Origin: Bryobacterales bacterium
GTDB lineage: Bacteria; Acidobacteriota; Terriglobia; Bryobacterales; Bryobacteraceae
DNA length: 64,000 bases
Reading direction: 5' to 3'
Assembly: GCA_026954325.1 (NCBI GenBank)
Contig: JAIXKK010000198.1
Coordinates: 62,001 to 126,000, forward strand
The notes beneath the pieces were generated by a model. That model made no database searches, had not been told where the DNA came from, and was given only the letters and a program-made list of their open reading frames with translations. Shown here piece by piece: positions 52,685 through 60,630 of this stretch. A program made the translations under genes and the position numbers. Positions within the stretch are counted from its first letter, which is position 1. Each line of letters opens with the position of its first letter.

Positions 52685-53573
52685 GGCGATGGACCTGCGG
52701 CAATACGTAGTGGAACGGCAGAGGCTGGTGGACGAGGAACTGGACCGGGTGGCGCCGCCGGAGCGGCAATCGCCGGAGACCATCCACAAGGCGATGCGCT
52801 ACAGCCTGTTTGCCGGAGGGAAGCGCCTGCGGCCGATGCTATGCATGGAAGCCTGCCATACCGTGGGGCGGCGCACGGAGGGGGTGGTGACGGCGGCATG
52901 CGCGCTCGAGTTGATCCACACCTACTCGCTGATTCATGACGACCTGCCGGCGCTCGATAACGACGACCTGCGGCGGGGAAGGCCGACGAATCACAAGGTC
53001 TTCGGCGAGGCCATGGCGATACTCGCCGGGGACTCTCTGTTGACGCTGGCCTTCGAGGTGCTGGCGCGCCTGCCCAAGGTGGATGCGGAGACGCGGGCGT
53101 CTCTGGTGGCGGAACTGGCGTCGGCATCGGGCACGGTGGAGGGGATGATCGCCGGGCAGGTGCGGGACATCGAGGGCGAAGGAGCGGCGCCGGCGGCGGA
53201 GCGGCTGGAGGCGATCCACCGGGCGAAGACAGGAGCGCTGCTGACGGCGAGCGTGCGGATGGGCGGCATCTACGGCGGCGCGGCGGAGGAGGAACTGGCG
53301 GCGCTGACCGGCTACGGCCGGCACATCGGACTCGCGTTTCAGATAGTGGACGATGTGCTCGACGTGGAACAGTCTTCGGAGACGCTGGGCAAGACGGCGG
53401 GCAAGGACGCGGCGCAGCGGAAAATCACGTTCCCGGCGGTGTACGGCATCGGGGAATCGAAGCGCATGGCCGAGCAGGAATTGAGCAAGGCGCGCGAGGC
53501 GCTGGCGCTGTTCGGCGAGCGCGGCGCGCGGTTGCGCGACCTGGCGGACCTGATGGTGCGGCGCACGGCATGA
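52674..53573 (+). CDS. ispA: Polyprenyl (farnesyl) diphosphate synthase
   Basis: 299 residues from ATG at 52674 (a second ATG at 52689 also possible). The two Asp-rich motifs are visible: DDLPALDNDD and DDVLDVEQSSE, with GGKRLRP at the front and the catalytic Lys region GKTAGKDAAQRK. It condenses dimethylallyl and isopentenyl diphosphates to farnesyl diphosphate. The dxs gene, often between ispA and tlyA, is absent here. It overlaps tlyA by four bases. Confidence 0.9.
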   Translation: MIPEAMDLRQYVVERQRLVDEELDRVAPPERQSPETIHKAMRYSLFAGGKRLRPMLCMEACHTVGRRTEGVVTAACALELIHTYSLIHDDLPALDNDDLRRGRPTNHKVFGEAMAILAGDSLLTLAFEVLARLPKVDAETRASLVAELASASGTVEGMIAGQVRDIEGEGAAPAAERLEAIHRAKTGALLTASVRMGGIYGGAAEEELAALTGYGRHIGLAFQIVDDVLDVEQSSETLGKTAGKDAAQRKITFPAVYGIGESKRMAEQELSKAREALALFGERGARLRDLADLMVRRTA

Positions 53574-54304
53574 AGCCCGCCGCCAGACAAAGGGTGGATC
53601 AACTGATGGTCGAGCGCGGTTTGGCGGAATCGAGAGAGAAGGCGCAGGCGCTGGTGCTGGCGGGCGAGGTGACAGTGAACGGCCAGGCGGCGGATAAGCC
53701 GGGACGGGCAGTGCCGGTGGACGCGGACATTCAGGTGAGGGCGCGCCCCAGGTACGCGAGCCGCGGCGGACAGAAACTGGAGGCGGCGCTCGAAGCGTTC
53801 GGCATCGACACGCACGGCAAGGTGTGCATCGACGTGGGCGCCTCCACGGGAGGGTTCACGGACTGTCTGCTGCAACACGGAGCGCTGCGCGTCTACGCGG
53901 TGGACACGGGCGCGGGGCAAATCGACTGGAGGCTGCGCAACCATCCGCGGGTGGCCCTGCGGGAGAACACCAACGCGCGCTATCTGGAACCGGCGGATAT
54001 CGGCGAGCCGGCGGACCTGATCGTGTGCGACGCAAGCTTCATTTCGGCGACGCTGCTGCTGCCGCGCTTCCCCGCGCTGCTCAAGCCGGAGGGGGAGTTC
54101 ATCGTGCTGATCAAGCCGCAGTTCGAAGTGGGGCGCGGGCAGGTGGGCAAAGGGGGAATCGTACGCGACGCGGAACTGCGCCGGCAGGCGTGTGCTAAAG
54201 TACGCGAAGCCGTCGAGGCGATGGGTTATGAAACCGCGATAATCGCCTGCCCGCTCCGCGGCGCGGAAGGAAACCAGGAGTTCCTGTTGCATGCCCGTCA
54301 TTGA
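53570..54304 (+). CDS. tlyA: TlyA-family rRNA 2'-O-methyltransferase / hemolysin-like
   Basis: 244 residues. An N-terminal S4 RNA-binding domain (RVDQLMVERGLAESREKAQALVLAGEV) precedes an FtsJ-like methyltransferase: CIDVGASTGGFTDCLLQHGA, YAVDTGAGQIDWRLR, ICDASFIS-like DASFISATLLLPR and IVLIKPQFEVGRGQV. TlyA methylates 16S/23S rRNA riboses and influences capreomycin sensitivity. It overlaps nadK by 14 bases, a frequent pairing. Confidence 0.9.
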   Translation: MKPAARQRVDQLMVERGLAESREKAQALVLAGEVTVNGQAADKPGRAVPVDADIQVRARPRYASRGGQKLEAALEAFGIDTHGKVCIDVGASTGGFTDCLLQHGALRVYAVDTGAGQIDWRLRNHPRVALRENTNARYLEPADIGEPADLIVCDASFISATLLLPRFPALLKPEGEFIVLIKPQFEVGRGQVGKGGIVRDAELRRQACAKVREAVEAMGYETAIIACPLRGAEGNQEFLLHARH

Positions 54305-55154
54305 CACGGTAGGGATCGTCAGTAAGCCGGGGTCGGCAAAAGCGGAGAAACTGCTGCCGGAACTGCTGGAATGGCTGAAGGCGCGGCGGATCAACGTGCG
54401 CTGTGATGAGCAGACGGCGAACTACGTGTCCGGCCTCGAGGCGGTGCACCGCGCGGAGGTGGCGCGGGGGGCGCAACTGTTGATCGTGCTGGGCGGGGAC
54501 GGAACCCTGCTGAGCGCGGCGCGGAGCGCCGGAGGAAATGACATTCCGTTGTTTGCCGTCAACCTGGGAGGGCTGGGATTCCTGACGGCGATCACGGTGG
54601 ACAACATCTTCCCCGAGTTGGAACGGGCGCTGCGGGGGGAGCACCGGATCGGACGGCGGCGCATGCTGGAGTGCGAACTCTTCCGTAAGGACGCCAAGGT
54701 GGGCGAGTACGAGGCGTTGAACGACGCGGTGGTGACGAAGGCGGCGCTGGCGCGCATGGTGAACCTGGACACCTACGTGGATCATCATTTTGTGTGCACG
54801 TTCAAGGCCGACGGGCTGATTATCGCCACGCCGACCGGCTCGACGGCGTATTCGCTCTCGGCGGGAGGCCCCATCATTTTTCCCTCCGTGGCCGCGCTGG
54901 CGATCACTCCCATCTGCCCGCACATGTTGACTAACCGGCCGGTGATCGTGCCGGACACGAGCGAGATCCACATTGTGTGCCGGGACCTGGACGACTCGTC
55001 GTACCTGACGATCGACGGACAGGTGGGCGAGCCGTTGAAGCAGGGCGACCGGATCATCTGCCGCAGATCCGAGCATTGCATCAGCCTTGTGAGGCCGCCG
55101 GCGCAGATGTTCTTCGACGTATTGAGGGCCAAGCTCAAGTGGGGGGAACGGTGA
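54291..55154 (+). CDS. nadK: NAD kinase
   Basis: 287 residues. The motif GGDGTLLSAAR, the second block NLGGLGFLTAI, the DGLIIATPTGSTAYSLSAGGPI region and the C-terminal substrate loop are canonical. It phosphorylates NAD to NADP with ATP or polyphosphate. Its last codons overlap the symporter start by four bases (GTGA). Placement after tlyA is usual. Confidence 0.93.
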   Translation: MPVIDTVGIVSKPGSAKAEKLLPELLEWLKARRINVRCDEQTANYVSGLEAVHRAEVARGAQLLIVLGGDGTLLSAARSAGGNDIPLFAVNLGGLGFLTAITVDNIFPELERALRGEHRIGRRRMLECELFRKDAKVGEYEALNDAVVTKAALARMVNLDTYVDHHFVCTFKADGLIIATPTGSTAYSLSAGGPIIFPSVAALAITPICPHMLTNRPVIVPDTSEIHIVCRDLDDSSYLTIDGQVGEPLKQGDRIICRRSEHCISLVRPPAQMFFDVLRAKLKWGER

Positions 55155-56356
55155 AGAAACTCTCGATCACGGCCTGGATCTTTATCTGCATGGCGGCGGG
55201 GATCGCGCTGGGCGTGCTGGCGCCGAAGGTAGCGGTGGAACTGGCGCCGGTGAGCAACATATTCCTGCGGCTGATCAAGTCGATCATCGCGCCCCTGCTG
55301 TTCGGGACGCTGGTGTACGGGATTGCGGGGAGCAGCAACGTAAAGACGATGGGGCGGATCGGGGCGAAGGCGATCCTCTACTTCGAGATTGTGACGACGG
55401 CGGCGCTGTTTCTCGGCTTGGCGGCGGTGAATCTTACGAAGCCGGGCGCGGGGATGAAGATCGCGCCGGACAAAGAGACCGCGGTTCCAGGCGTGGCGAA
55501 CACCCCGCCGGCGCTGGCGGCCACGCTCGAGCACACCTTCCCCACAAGCATTATCGACTCGATGGCGCGGGGCGAGGTATTGCAGATCGTGGTGTTCACG
55601 TTTCTGTTCGGCACGGCGTGCGCGGCCATCGGGACCAAGGCGAAGCCCGTGGTGCTGTTCTGCGAATCACTGGCGGAGGTGATGTTCCGCTACACGCACT
55701 ACGTGATGTACCTCGCGCCGCTGGGCGTGGGGGCGGCGATCGCCGTGACCGTGGGGTCGAAGGGGTTCGCGGTGCTGTTCGGACTGGGAAAGCTCATTCT
55801 GACGATGTACGCGGCGCTCATCGTCTTCGTGGTGTTCGTGCTGGGAGCGGTCATCAAGATCGCGCGGATCCCCGTGCGGCGGTTTTATGACGCGGTGAAG
55901 GAGCCGTGGATCATCGCGTTTTCGACGGCATCGAGCGAAGCGGCGCTGCCGCTGGCCATGGAGAACATGGAGAAGTTCGGCTCGCCGAAACATATTGTGG
56001 CGTTCGTGTTGCCCACGGGATACAGCTTCAATCTGGATGGAACGACGCTCTATCTTTCCCTGGCATCGGTTTTCGTCGCCCAGGCCGCGGGGGTGGAGAT
56101 GGGCCTCGGGCAGCAACTGGTGATGATGCTGACGCTGATGCTGACCAGCAAGGGCGTGGCGGCCGTGCCGCGAGCTTCGCTGGTGATCCTGGCGGGGACT
56201 CTGTCCACGTTTCATCTGCCGCTCGAGGGCGTGGCCGTGCTGCTGGGGGTGGACGCGCTGATGGACATGGCGCGGACGTCCGTGAATGTGCTTGGCAACT
56301 GCCTGGCGACGGCGGTGATCACCCGGTGGGAGGGCGTAGAATTAGAGAATTCGTGA
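55151..56356 (+). CDS. Dicarboxylate/amino acid:cation symporter (DAACS/GltP type)
   Basis: 401 residues from GTG at 55151. About eight hydrophobic segments are present. Family sequences include SIIAPLLFGTLVYGIAGS, the Ser-rich STASSEAALPLAMENMEKFG, the FVLPTGYSFNLDGTTLYL block with the NMDGT-like motif, and ASLVILAGTLSTFHLP in the C-terminal hairpin. It imports glutamate, aspartate or C4-dicarboxylates with Na+ or H+. It is closely coupled with nadK and the nucleoside hydrolase. Confidence 0.9.
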   Translation: MKKLSITAWIFICMAAGIALGVLAPKVAVELAPVSNIFLRLIKSIIAPLLFGTLVYGIAGSSNVKTMGRIGAKAILYFEIVTTAALFLGLAAVNLTKPGAGMKIAPDKETAVPGVANTPPALAATLEHTFPTSIIDSMARGEVLQIVVFTFLFGTACAAIGTKAKPVVLFCESLAEVMFRYTHYVMYLAPLGVGAAIAVTVGSKGFAVLFGLGKLILTMYAALIVFVVFVLGAVIKIARIPVRRFYDAVKEPWIIAFSTASSEAALPLAMENMEKFGSPKHIVAFVLPTGYSFNLDGTTLYLSLASVFVAQAAGVEMGLGQQLVMMLTLMLTSKGVAAVPRASLVILAGTLSTFHLPLEGVAVLLGVDALMDMARTSVNVLGNCLATAVITRWEGVELENS

Positions 56357-57360
56357 ATCTCTTCCTTGTTTCCGTTCTCCTCGCCGCCCCCATGCCGGCC
56401 GCGGAGCGGGTGATCATCGACACGGACTGCGGCTATTTCGGCGACGACGGCTCGACGCTGGTGATGCTGCTGCGGAATGAGGCCGTGCGGGTGGAGGCCA
56501 TCACGATAGTGAGCGGCAACGTGTGGGCGGACGACGCGCTGCGTAACGCGAAAGAGATCACGCGCCTGGCGGGGCATGGAGAGATCCCCGTCTACCTGGG
56601 CGCGGAACTGCCGCTGCGGCACACCTTGGAGATGGCGGAGCAGGAGAAACGCCGCTGGGGACCGATGGAGTTTCGCGGGGCGTTCGGCGTGCCGCGGCCG
56701 GTGGCGAAGGAGCCATTGCGGCGCGTGGCGGCGGTGAGTGAGATCATCCGCCGCGTGGAACGGAACCCGGGTCAGATCACGATCGCGGGTTTGGGACCGT
56801 TGACAAACGTGGCGCTGGCCCTCCGTCAGCGGCCTGACATTGCAGGCAAGATCCGGCGGATGGTGTTCATGGGCGGGCAGCTGCGGGTGAAGGGGAACTC
56901 GACGCGGGAAGCGGAGTTCAACTTCTGGTTCGATCCCGAGGCCGCGAGCGCGGTGCTGCGGTCGGCCATTCGGGAGAAGGTGATGTTCGGCCTGGATATC
57001 TGCAACCGCGCCATGCTCGGCAAGAAGGGGTTTGATGAGATTGTGAAGGTCGAGACGCCGGTGACGAAGAGGTTCCGGGAAGATTTCGGAGTGCGGTATC
57101 CGGAATTCTTGAAGAACCCGAAGGCGGAGGTGTCGTTGTGGGACGCGCTGGTGGCGGCGTGGATGATCCAGCCGAGGTTGTTCGGCAGGCCCGAGGAACT
57201 GTACCTCGATGTGGAAACTGACTTCGGGCCGATGTATGGGAAGGTGAAACTGGCGGGCCGGGACGCGGAGCCGGGAGCGGCGCCCGTATCCATGATGAAC
57301 AACCTGAATTGTGCGGCGGTGTATGCGCTGTTCCGGGACCTGCTGCGGGAGAAACGGTAA
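56353..57360 (+). CDS. Exported nucleoside hydrolase (inosine-uridine preferring family)
   Basis: 335 residues from GTG at 56353 overlapping the symporter stop. A hydrophobic start (LFLVSVLLAAPMPAAE) suggests export. The calcium-site motif is IIDTDCGYFGDDGSTLVML, an expanded form of DxDxxxDD; GNVWADDALRNA, AGLGPLTNVALAL and FMGGQLRVKGN also fit, and EAEFNFWFDPEAA is the substrate block. It splits nucleosides into base and ribose. Presence beside a symporter and an arginase-fold protein may indicate nucleoside salvage, but substrates are not defined. Confidence 0.85.
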   Translation: MNLFLVSVLLAAPMPAAERVIIDTDCGYFGDDGSTLVMLLRNEAVRVEAITIVSGNVWADDALRNAKEITRLAGHGEIPVYLGAELPLRHTLEMAEQEKRRWGPMEFRGAFGVPRPVAKEPLRRVAAVSEIIRRVERNPGQITIAGLGPLTNVALALRQRPDIAGKIRRMVFMGGQLRVKGNSTREAEFNFWFDPEAASAVLRSAIREKVMFGLDICNRAMLGKKGFDEIVKVETPVTKRFREDFGVRYPEFLKNPKAEVSLWDALVAAWMIQPRLFGRPEELYLDVETDFGPMYGKVKLAGRDAEPGAAPVSMMNNLNCAAVYALFRDLLREKR

Positions 57361-58152
57361 ATGTATTCGATCATCGAAGTGCCGTATCACATGGGGCTCG
57401 AGGAAGTAGCGGACGGGAAGGGCCCCGGATGCCTGCTGCGGGCGGGAGTGGACCAGTTGCTGGCGTACCGGGAGATGCCGGCGCCGGTGACTCATGTGCG
57501 GCCGCGCGATCTGCGGAGCAAGGGGCTGGACGCGATGGTGGACATCAACCGGATGCTGCGCTACGCCGTGAAGGATGCGGTGGAACAGGAACTGACGCCG
57601 GTGGTGCTGGCGGGCAACAGCAACTCGGCGATGGGAACGATTGCGGGACTCGATGCTGGCCGGTTAGGAATCGTGTGGTTTGACAGGAGCCCCGGCTTGC
57701 ATACGCCGGAGACCTGCATGAGCGGCAATCTGGAAGGGATGACGCTGGCGATTTTGACGGGAGCGTGCCACGCGGAGTTGCGGGAACGCACGGGATTGAA
57801 CCGCGTGGTCGAGGAGCAGAACGTGGTTCTGGCATGTTTTTGGGATGTGGAACAAGGGGAGAAAGAGCGGCTGGAGGATTCCTGGATCAGCGCGCATCCA
57901 GCCGATTCGCTCGCGCTGCTGCCGGTGGCGCTGCGCCAACTGGCGGACCGGGTGGACGGGGTGTACTTCCACATCGGCGCCGGTCTTGTGAAGGGAACCG
58001 AGGATGCGGTGGGCCTGATCGGGCTGGTTCGGGAATCGGTTCCACTGGCGGCGGTAGGCGTGACGAACTACAACCCGGATCTCGACGCGGACGGCGCGTG
58101 GGAGAAGGCGATCCTGAAGGCGCTCAGGGGATTGAATCCGCGGGCGCACTAG
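57361..58152 (+). CDS. Arginase-fold protein that has lost the manganese ligands
   Basis: 263 residues starting directly after the nucleoside hydrolase stop. The fold signature WFDRSPGLHTPETCMSGNL replaces WFDAHADxNTPET, so the His-x-Asp manganese ligands are gone; the GGDHS motif is AGNSNSA; and the SxDxDxxDP motif is YFHIGAGLVKG. Flanking sequence (PETCMSGNLEGM) is conserved. It is therefore a likely non-catalytic arginase-superfamily member. The stop TAG forms part of a CTAG that is repeated at the far end of an inserted IS; the coding sequence itself is unbroken. Confidence 0.8.
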   Translation: MYSIIEVPYHMGLEEVADGKGPGCLLRAGVDQLLAYREMPAPVTHVRPRDLRSKGLDAMVDINRMLRYAVKDAVEQELTPVVLAGNSNSAMGTIAGLDAGRLGIVWFDRSPGLHTPETCMSGNLEGMTLAILTGACHAELRERTGLNRVVEEQNVVLACFWDVEQGEKERLEDSWISAHPADSLALLPVALRQLADRVDGVYFHIGAGLVKGTEDAVGLIGLVRESVPLAAVGVTNYNPDLDADGAWEKAILKALRGLNPRAH

Positions 58153-58169
58153 CGGGAGTTTATTAAAAC
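58153..58169 (+). repeat. Left terminal inverted repeat of the IS
   Basis: CGGGAGTTTATTAAAAC, perfect inverted match to 60070-60086. Directly outside is CTAG. Confidence 0.85.
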
Positions 58170-58222
58170 GAGAAGCGGACGAGCCGCAGGTTGTTTTGGA
58201 TCAGTCGAATAGGAGACTTCGT

Positions 58223-58233
58223 CCGTATATACG
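58223..58233 (+). repeat. Subterminal inverted repeat (left) of the IS
   Basis: CCGTATATACG lies 70 bases from the left terminus and is the exact reverse complement of CGTATATACGG at 60004-60014, 72 bases from the right terminus. A further GTATATAC is at 59928-59935, overlapping the transposase promoter. Confidence 0.7.
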
Positions 58234-58240
58234 ACGGGGT

Positions 58241-59920
58241 TCAGGTCAGAACCGGAAGAGCCCGCAATGAACGGCCGAGGGTTTCCAGGGCCGAGTCGAT
58301 TTCTTCGATCTGTTGACGAACTCGTGGGCGTCCCGCCCGTCCGGTATGCTCCACAATTCGGCAACTCCGAATCCGCGCCAGTTGCGAGAGCAGGTTGCGA
58401 GCACTGCCTGCGAACCCGGCGTCCCTCCGCGCTCGCCGCCACAACAAGCGCACCAACAAATAGCCGGTGACGCACAGGAACACATGCACGTGCAGTTTCT
58501 GATCGGTCCAGTGAAATTGCGGGCGTGTGGCCAGCATGCCAGGGTCTTTGAGGTCACGAAAGGCCGTCTCCACGCGGGACTGTCCACGATAGGCTTCCAC
58601 GATTTGTGCGGTCGTCCACTGACTGCGGTCGGTGATCAACACGCGCAAACCGAAATACCGCTGAGTGAGCCGCCGATACTCTTCCAGGTCACTCCAGGTC
58701 CGCACCTGCGTTTCCCCTTGCTCGCTGCTGTGCACCTCGCAGCGGACTAAGGCGCGCAGGTACTGGCGGCCGCAGATTTGCGCCAGCCTTCGCCGCACCG
58801 CTTCCGGTGTGCCGCGCGGTTGGAGCCCTACTTCTTGTAATTGCTCCCCGCAGCGTGCCAAGTGTTGATGGAGTCCGCGAACTTGCCCCGCGTACAATTG
58901 CGGACTGAAGACCACCACGGCGTCGCGTTCCTTGCCGGCGATCGTCCGCCTCGTTCGCCAGGCACGCACCACCGCTCCGGTAGACAAGGTGATCTCTTCC
59001 AGATGATCACCCGCTTCGGCCAGCAGGGCCTGTTGGTAAGACGGGCGGACGGCAGTGACATAGTGGTCGGCGCCCGCCTCCAGTTTTTCCAGATTGGCTT
59101 TCGAAGAGGCGCCTGCATCGAACACCAATGTCAACTGTTGAGGCTGCGGGGTGAGCGCCTGTAGCCGTTCCCGCACTGGCTTGAGAAAGGCGGCAAAGGT
59201 GCGCATGTCCGAACGCGCCCCTTCGTACAACGCATGCGCCAAAGGCAACTGCGTATTCTGGTCCACCACCAGAGCCAGTCCTAACTGTCGGAGATCGTGG
59301 CGGCCCTGTTTGTTGTGTCCCCGTTGCGGCAACTCTGGTCTCTGGTTGGTACTGGCGATGTGGGTGTAGAAGTTGGTGGTGTCGTAGGCCAGTGCCTGCG
59401 GTTGTAGTTGCTCAATGCCGATGACCTCGCGCACGATGGCTTGTTCGATGCCGCCCAGCAAGGCCACCGGCAGAGCGTGCATCTGGTCCCAAAAATGTTG
59501 ACTATCCAGATCCTGGGGCGCAAAGTCCATCAACGCAGGTAAGGCGGTAGTCTCAGCCCATGCGGCGAAAGCGCGCTTGCTGCGCGGCGCACAGGCTCGG
59601 CCGATGATGCCCGCCAACATGCTCTCTCCTACGGTGAGGCCGTCGCGCTTCTGCACCCGACGGCCCTGTTTCTCCAGCGCTCGGTTGATCTTGCCGGCGA
59701 TGTCCAACTCTTGCGCCAGATGATGTAGCGCGGTCACCGCACCCGCCGTCACCGAAGAAACCTTGATGTCGGCGTGCTGCTGCTGGGTCAAGCGCAGGAT
59801 GTCCTCGACGCGGCCAAGGTGGGCGACCACGCGGAGATGCGGCTTCCCGTCCCGCCGGAAGGATTCGACGATGCGGTAATAGCGGCGGCCATGAGACTGG
59901 TAGGCTTGAAGGGAGGCCAT
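58241..59920 (-). CDS. IS1634 family (IS4-like) transposase
   Basis: 559 residues from ATG at 59920 (TTG at 59923 possible). DDE residues are visible in AYDTTNFYTH, LVFDAGASSKANL and YRGQSRVETAFRDLKDP, which matches the Y..VE..FR..LK end of this family. RGHNKQGRHDLRQLGLAL is also a family landmark. The gene is full length and uninterrupted. Its -35 TTGACA (59953-59958) and -10 TATATA (59929-59934) lie directly upstream in the IS. Confidence 0.9.
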   Translation of the reverse strand: MASLQAYQSHGRRYYRIVESFRRDGKPHLRVVAHLGRVEDILRLTQQQHADIKVSSVTAGAVTALHHLAQELDIAGKINRALEKQGRRVQKRDGLTVGESMLAGIIGRACAPRSKRAFAAWAETTALPALMDFAPQDLDSQHFWDQMHALPVALLGGIEQAIVREVIGIEQLQPQALAYDTTNFYTHIASTNQRPELPQRGHNKQGRHDLRQLGLALVVDQNTQLPLAHALYEGARSDMRTFAAFLKPVRERLQALTPQPQQLTLVFDAGASSKANLEKLEAGADHYVTAVRPSYQQALLAEAGDHLEEITLSTGAVVRAWRTRRTIAGKERDAVVVFSPQLYAGQVRGLHQHLARCGEQLQEVGLQPRGTPEAVRRRLAQICGRQYLRALVRCEVHSSEQGETQVRTWSDLEEYRRLTQRYFGLRVLITDRSQWTTAQIVEAYRGQSRVETAFRDLKDPGMLATRPQFHWTDQKLHVHVFLCVTGYLLVRLLWRRARRDAGFAGSARNLLSQLARIRSCRIVEHTGRAGRPRVRQQIEEIDSALETLGRSLRALPVLT

Positions 59921-59928
59921 CAATTACG

Positions 59929-59958
59929 TATATACATAAATTAACGCACGCCTGTCAA
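59929..59958 (-). promoter_or_regulatory. Transposase promoter overlapped by a GTATATAC palindrome
   Basis: On the minus strand, TTGACA (59958-59953) and TATATA (59934-59929) are 18 bases apart. The -10 is inside GTATATAC, the same core as the two subterminal repeats. The ATG at 59920 follows the -10 by 8 bases, so the mRNA should be leaderless. Confidence 0.6.
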
Positions 59959-60003
59959 GCTCATTCTGACGTGCCGTACAGAGATCCAAAGGCTATCCGA
60001 TTA

Positions 60004-60014
60004 CGTATATACGG
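60004..60014 (+). repeat. Subterminal inverted repeat (right) of the IS
   Basis: CGTATATACGG, reverse complement of 58223-58233. The larger stretch TTACGTATATAC at 60001-60012 is also a direct repeat of 59924-59935. Confidence 0.7.
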
Positions 60015-60069
60015 ATCACGGCATCCGAAATCGTTCAGATGCAAGGGTTTGACTCAATGCGATCCTGAA

Positions 60070-60086
60070 GTTTTAATAAACTCCCG
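60070..60086 (-). repeat. Right terminal inverted repeat of the IS
   Basis: GTTTTAATAAACTCCCG, the inverse of the left terminus at 58153-58169; CTAG follows at 60087-60090. Confidence 0.85.
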
Positions 60087-60105
60087 CTAGCGGCGCGGAG
60101 ATCAC

Positions 60106-60195
60106 GTGAACACCGGTGAGATACTGGGAAACGATGCTTGGTTCTACGTGCGTTGCCGGTTAGGCAGCCATTTTCGGGAGGAAGCGGCGGCATGA
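60106..60195 (+). CDS. Possible 29-residue ORF before the HepT-like gene
   Basis: GTG at 60106 opens 29 codons ending at a TGA that overlaps the HepT-like ATG (ATGA). The product starts MNTGEILGNDAWFYV and has no recognised family. MntA antitoxin genes often overlap hepT in this way, but this piece lacks nucleotidyltransferase motifs. It may be a leader peptide, a remnant or chance. Confidence 0.25.
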   Translation: MNTGEILGNDAWFYVRCRLGSHFREEAAA

Positions 60196-60566
60196 TCACT
60201 CACACAAATGGTCACTCACACAATATGAATGAAGCGGATCGCGCGCATTTGCGGCGCATGCTGGATGCCGCAAACGAGGCCATAGCGTTCGCCGGCGGAC
60301 TCACTCTGGCGGACCTGAAGCAGAGCCGGCGGCTCACCGAGGCGCTGGTGAAGGAATTGAAGATCCTCGCCGAAGCGGAAGGCCAGATGTCGGAGGGGGC
60401 GCGGAAGGCCCTGCCTCAAGTCTCGTGGGCTCTGATTGCGGAGATGAAGAGCCGCCTGGATAATCCGCATTCGGGCGTGAATCTCAGCTTGGTGTGGAAC
60501 ACCACGAGATGGAAATTGCCCGAGTTGGCGCTGATGCTGGAGGAGGCGCTGAGAGGGCCGGAATAG
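60192..60566 (+). CDS. HepT-like HEPN-fold protein with degraded RNase motif
   Basis: 124 residues from ATG at 60192 with GGGAGGA 9 bases upstream. It aligns by eye with HepT (DUF86): LRRMLDAANEAIAFAGG, ALVKELKILAEAEGQMSEGARKALPQVSWALI and SLVWNTTRWKLPEL. The HEPN catalytic region that in HepT reads RNRLIHAYFDVDL is KSRLDNPHSGVNL: the RNase Arg/His pattern and the Tyr that MntA modifies are lost. No MntA antitoxin gene is adjacent. It is probably a non-toxic relic or a repurposed protein. Confidence 0.7.
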   Translation: MITHTNGHSHNMNEADRAHLRRMLDAANEAIAFAGGLTLADLKQSRRLTEALVKELKILAEAEGQMSEGARKALPQVSWALIAEMKSRLDNPHSGVNLSLVWNTTRWKLPELALMLEEALRGPE

Positions 60567-60617
60567 GCGGCGGGAAGACAGGGATGGCGCCGTCAGGCTC
60601 CATTAATCGGAATCTCC

Positions 60618-60623
60618 TATAAT
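60618..60623 (+). promoter_or_regulatory. -10 box (TATAAT) 7 bases before a start codon
   Basis: Consensus TATAAT ends 7 bases before the ATG at 60631, the spacing for a leaderless message. No Shine-Dalgarno sequence precedes the ATG. Confidence 0.5.
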
Positions 60624-60630
60624 TCTGACT

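Larger units (their letters stand above)
58149..60090. mobile_element. IS1634-type insertion sequence with CTAG at both ends
   Basis: About 1.93 kb carrying one transposase gene on the minus strand. A 17-bp perfect inverted repeat, CGGGAGTTTATTAAAAC, bounds it at 58153-58169 and 60070-60086. The flanking CTAG (58149-58152 and 60087-60090) is a 4-bp target duplication or extends the repeat. It sits exactly on the stop codon of the arginase-fold gene. Both ends are intact and the transposase reads through, so the element may be active. Confidence 0.88.

Noticed and set aside
60106..60195. MntA antitoxin upstream of the HepT-like gene
   Set aside because: The 29-codon frame has no nucleotidyltransferase GSxxxG motif, so it is listed only as a possible ORF.
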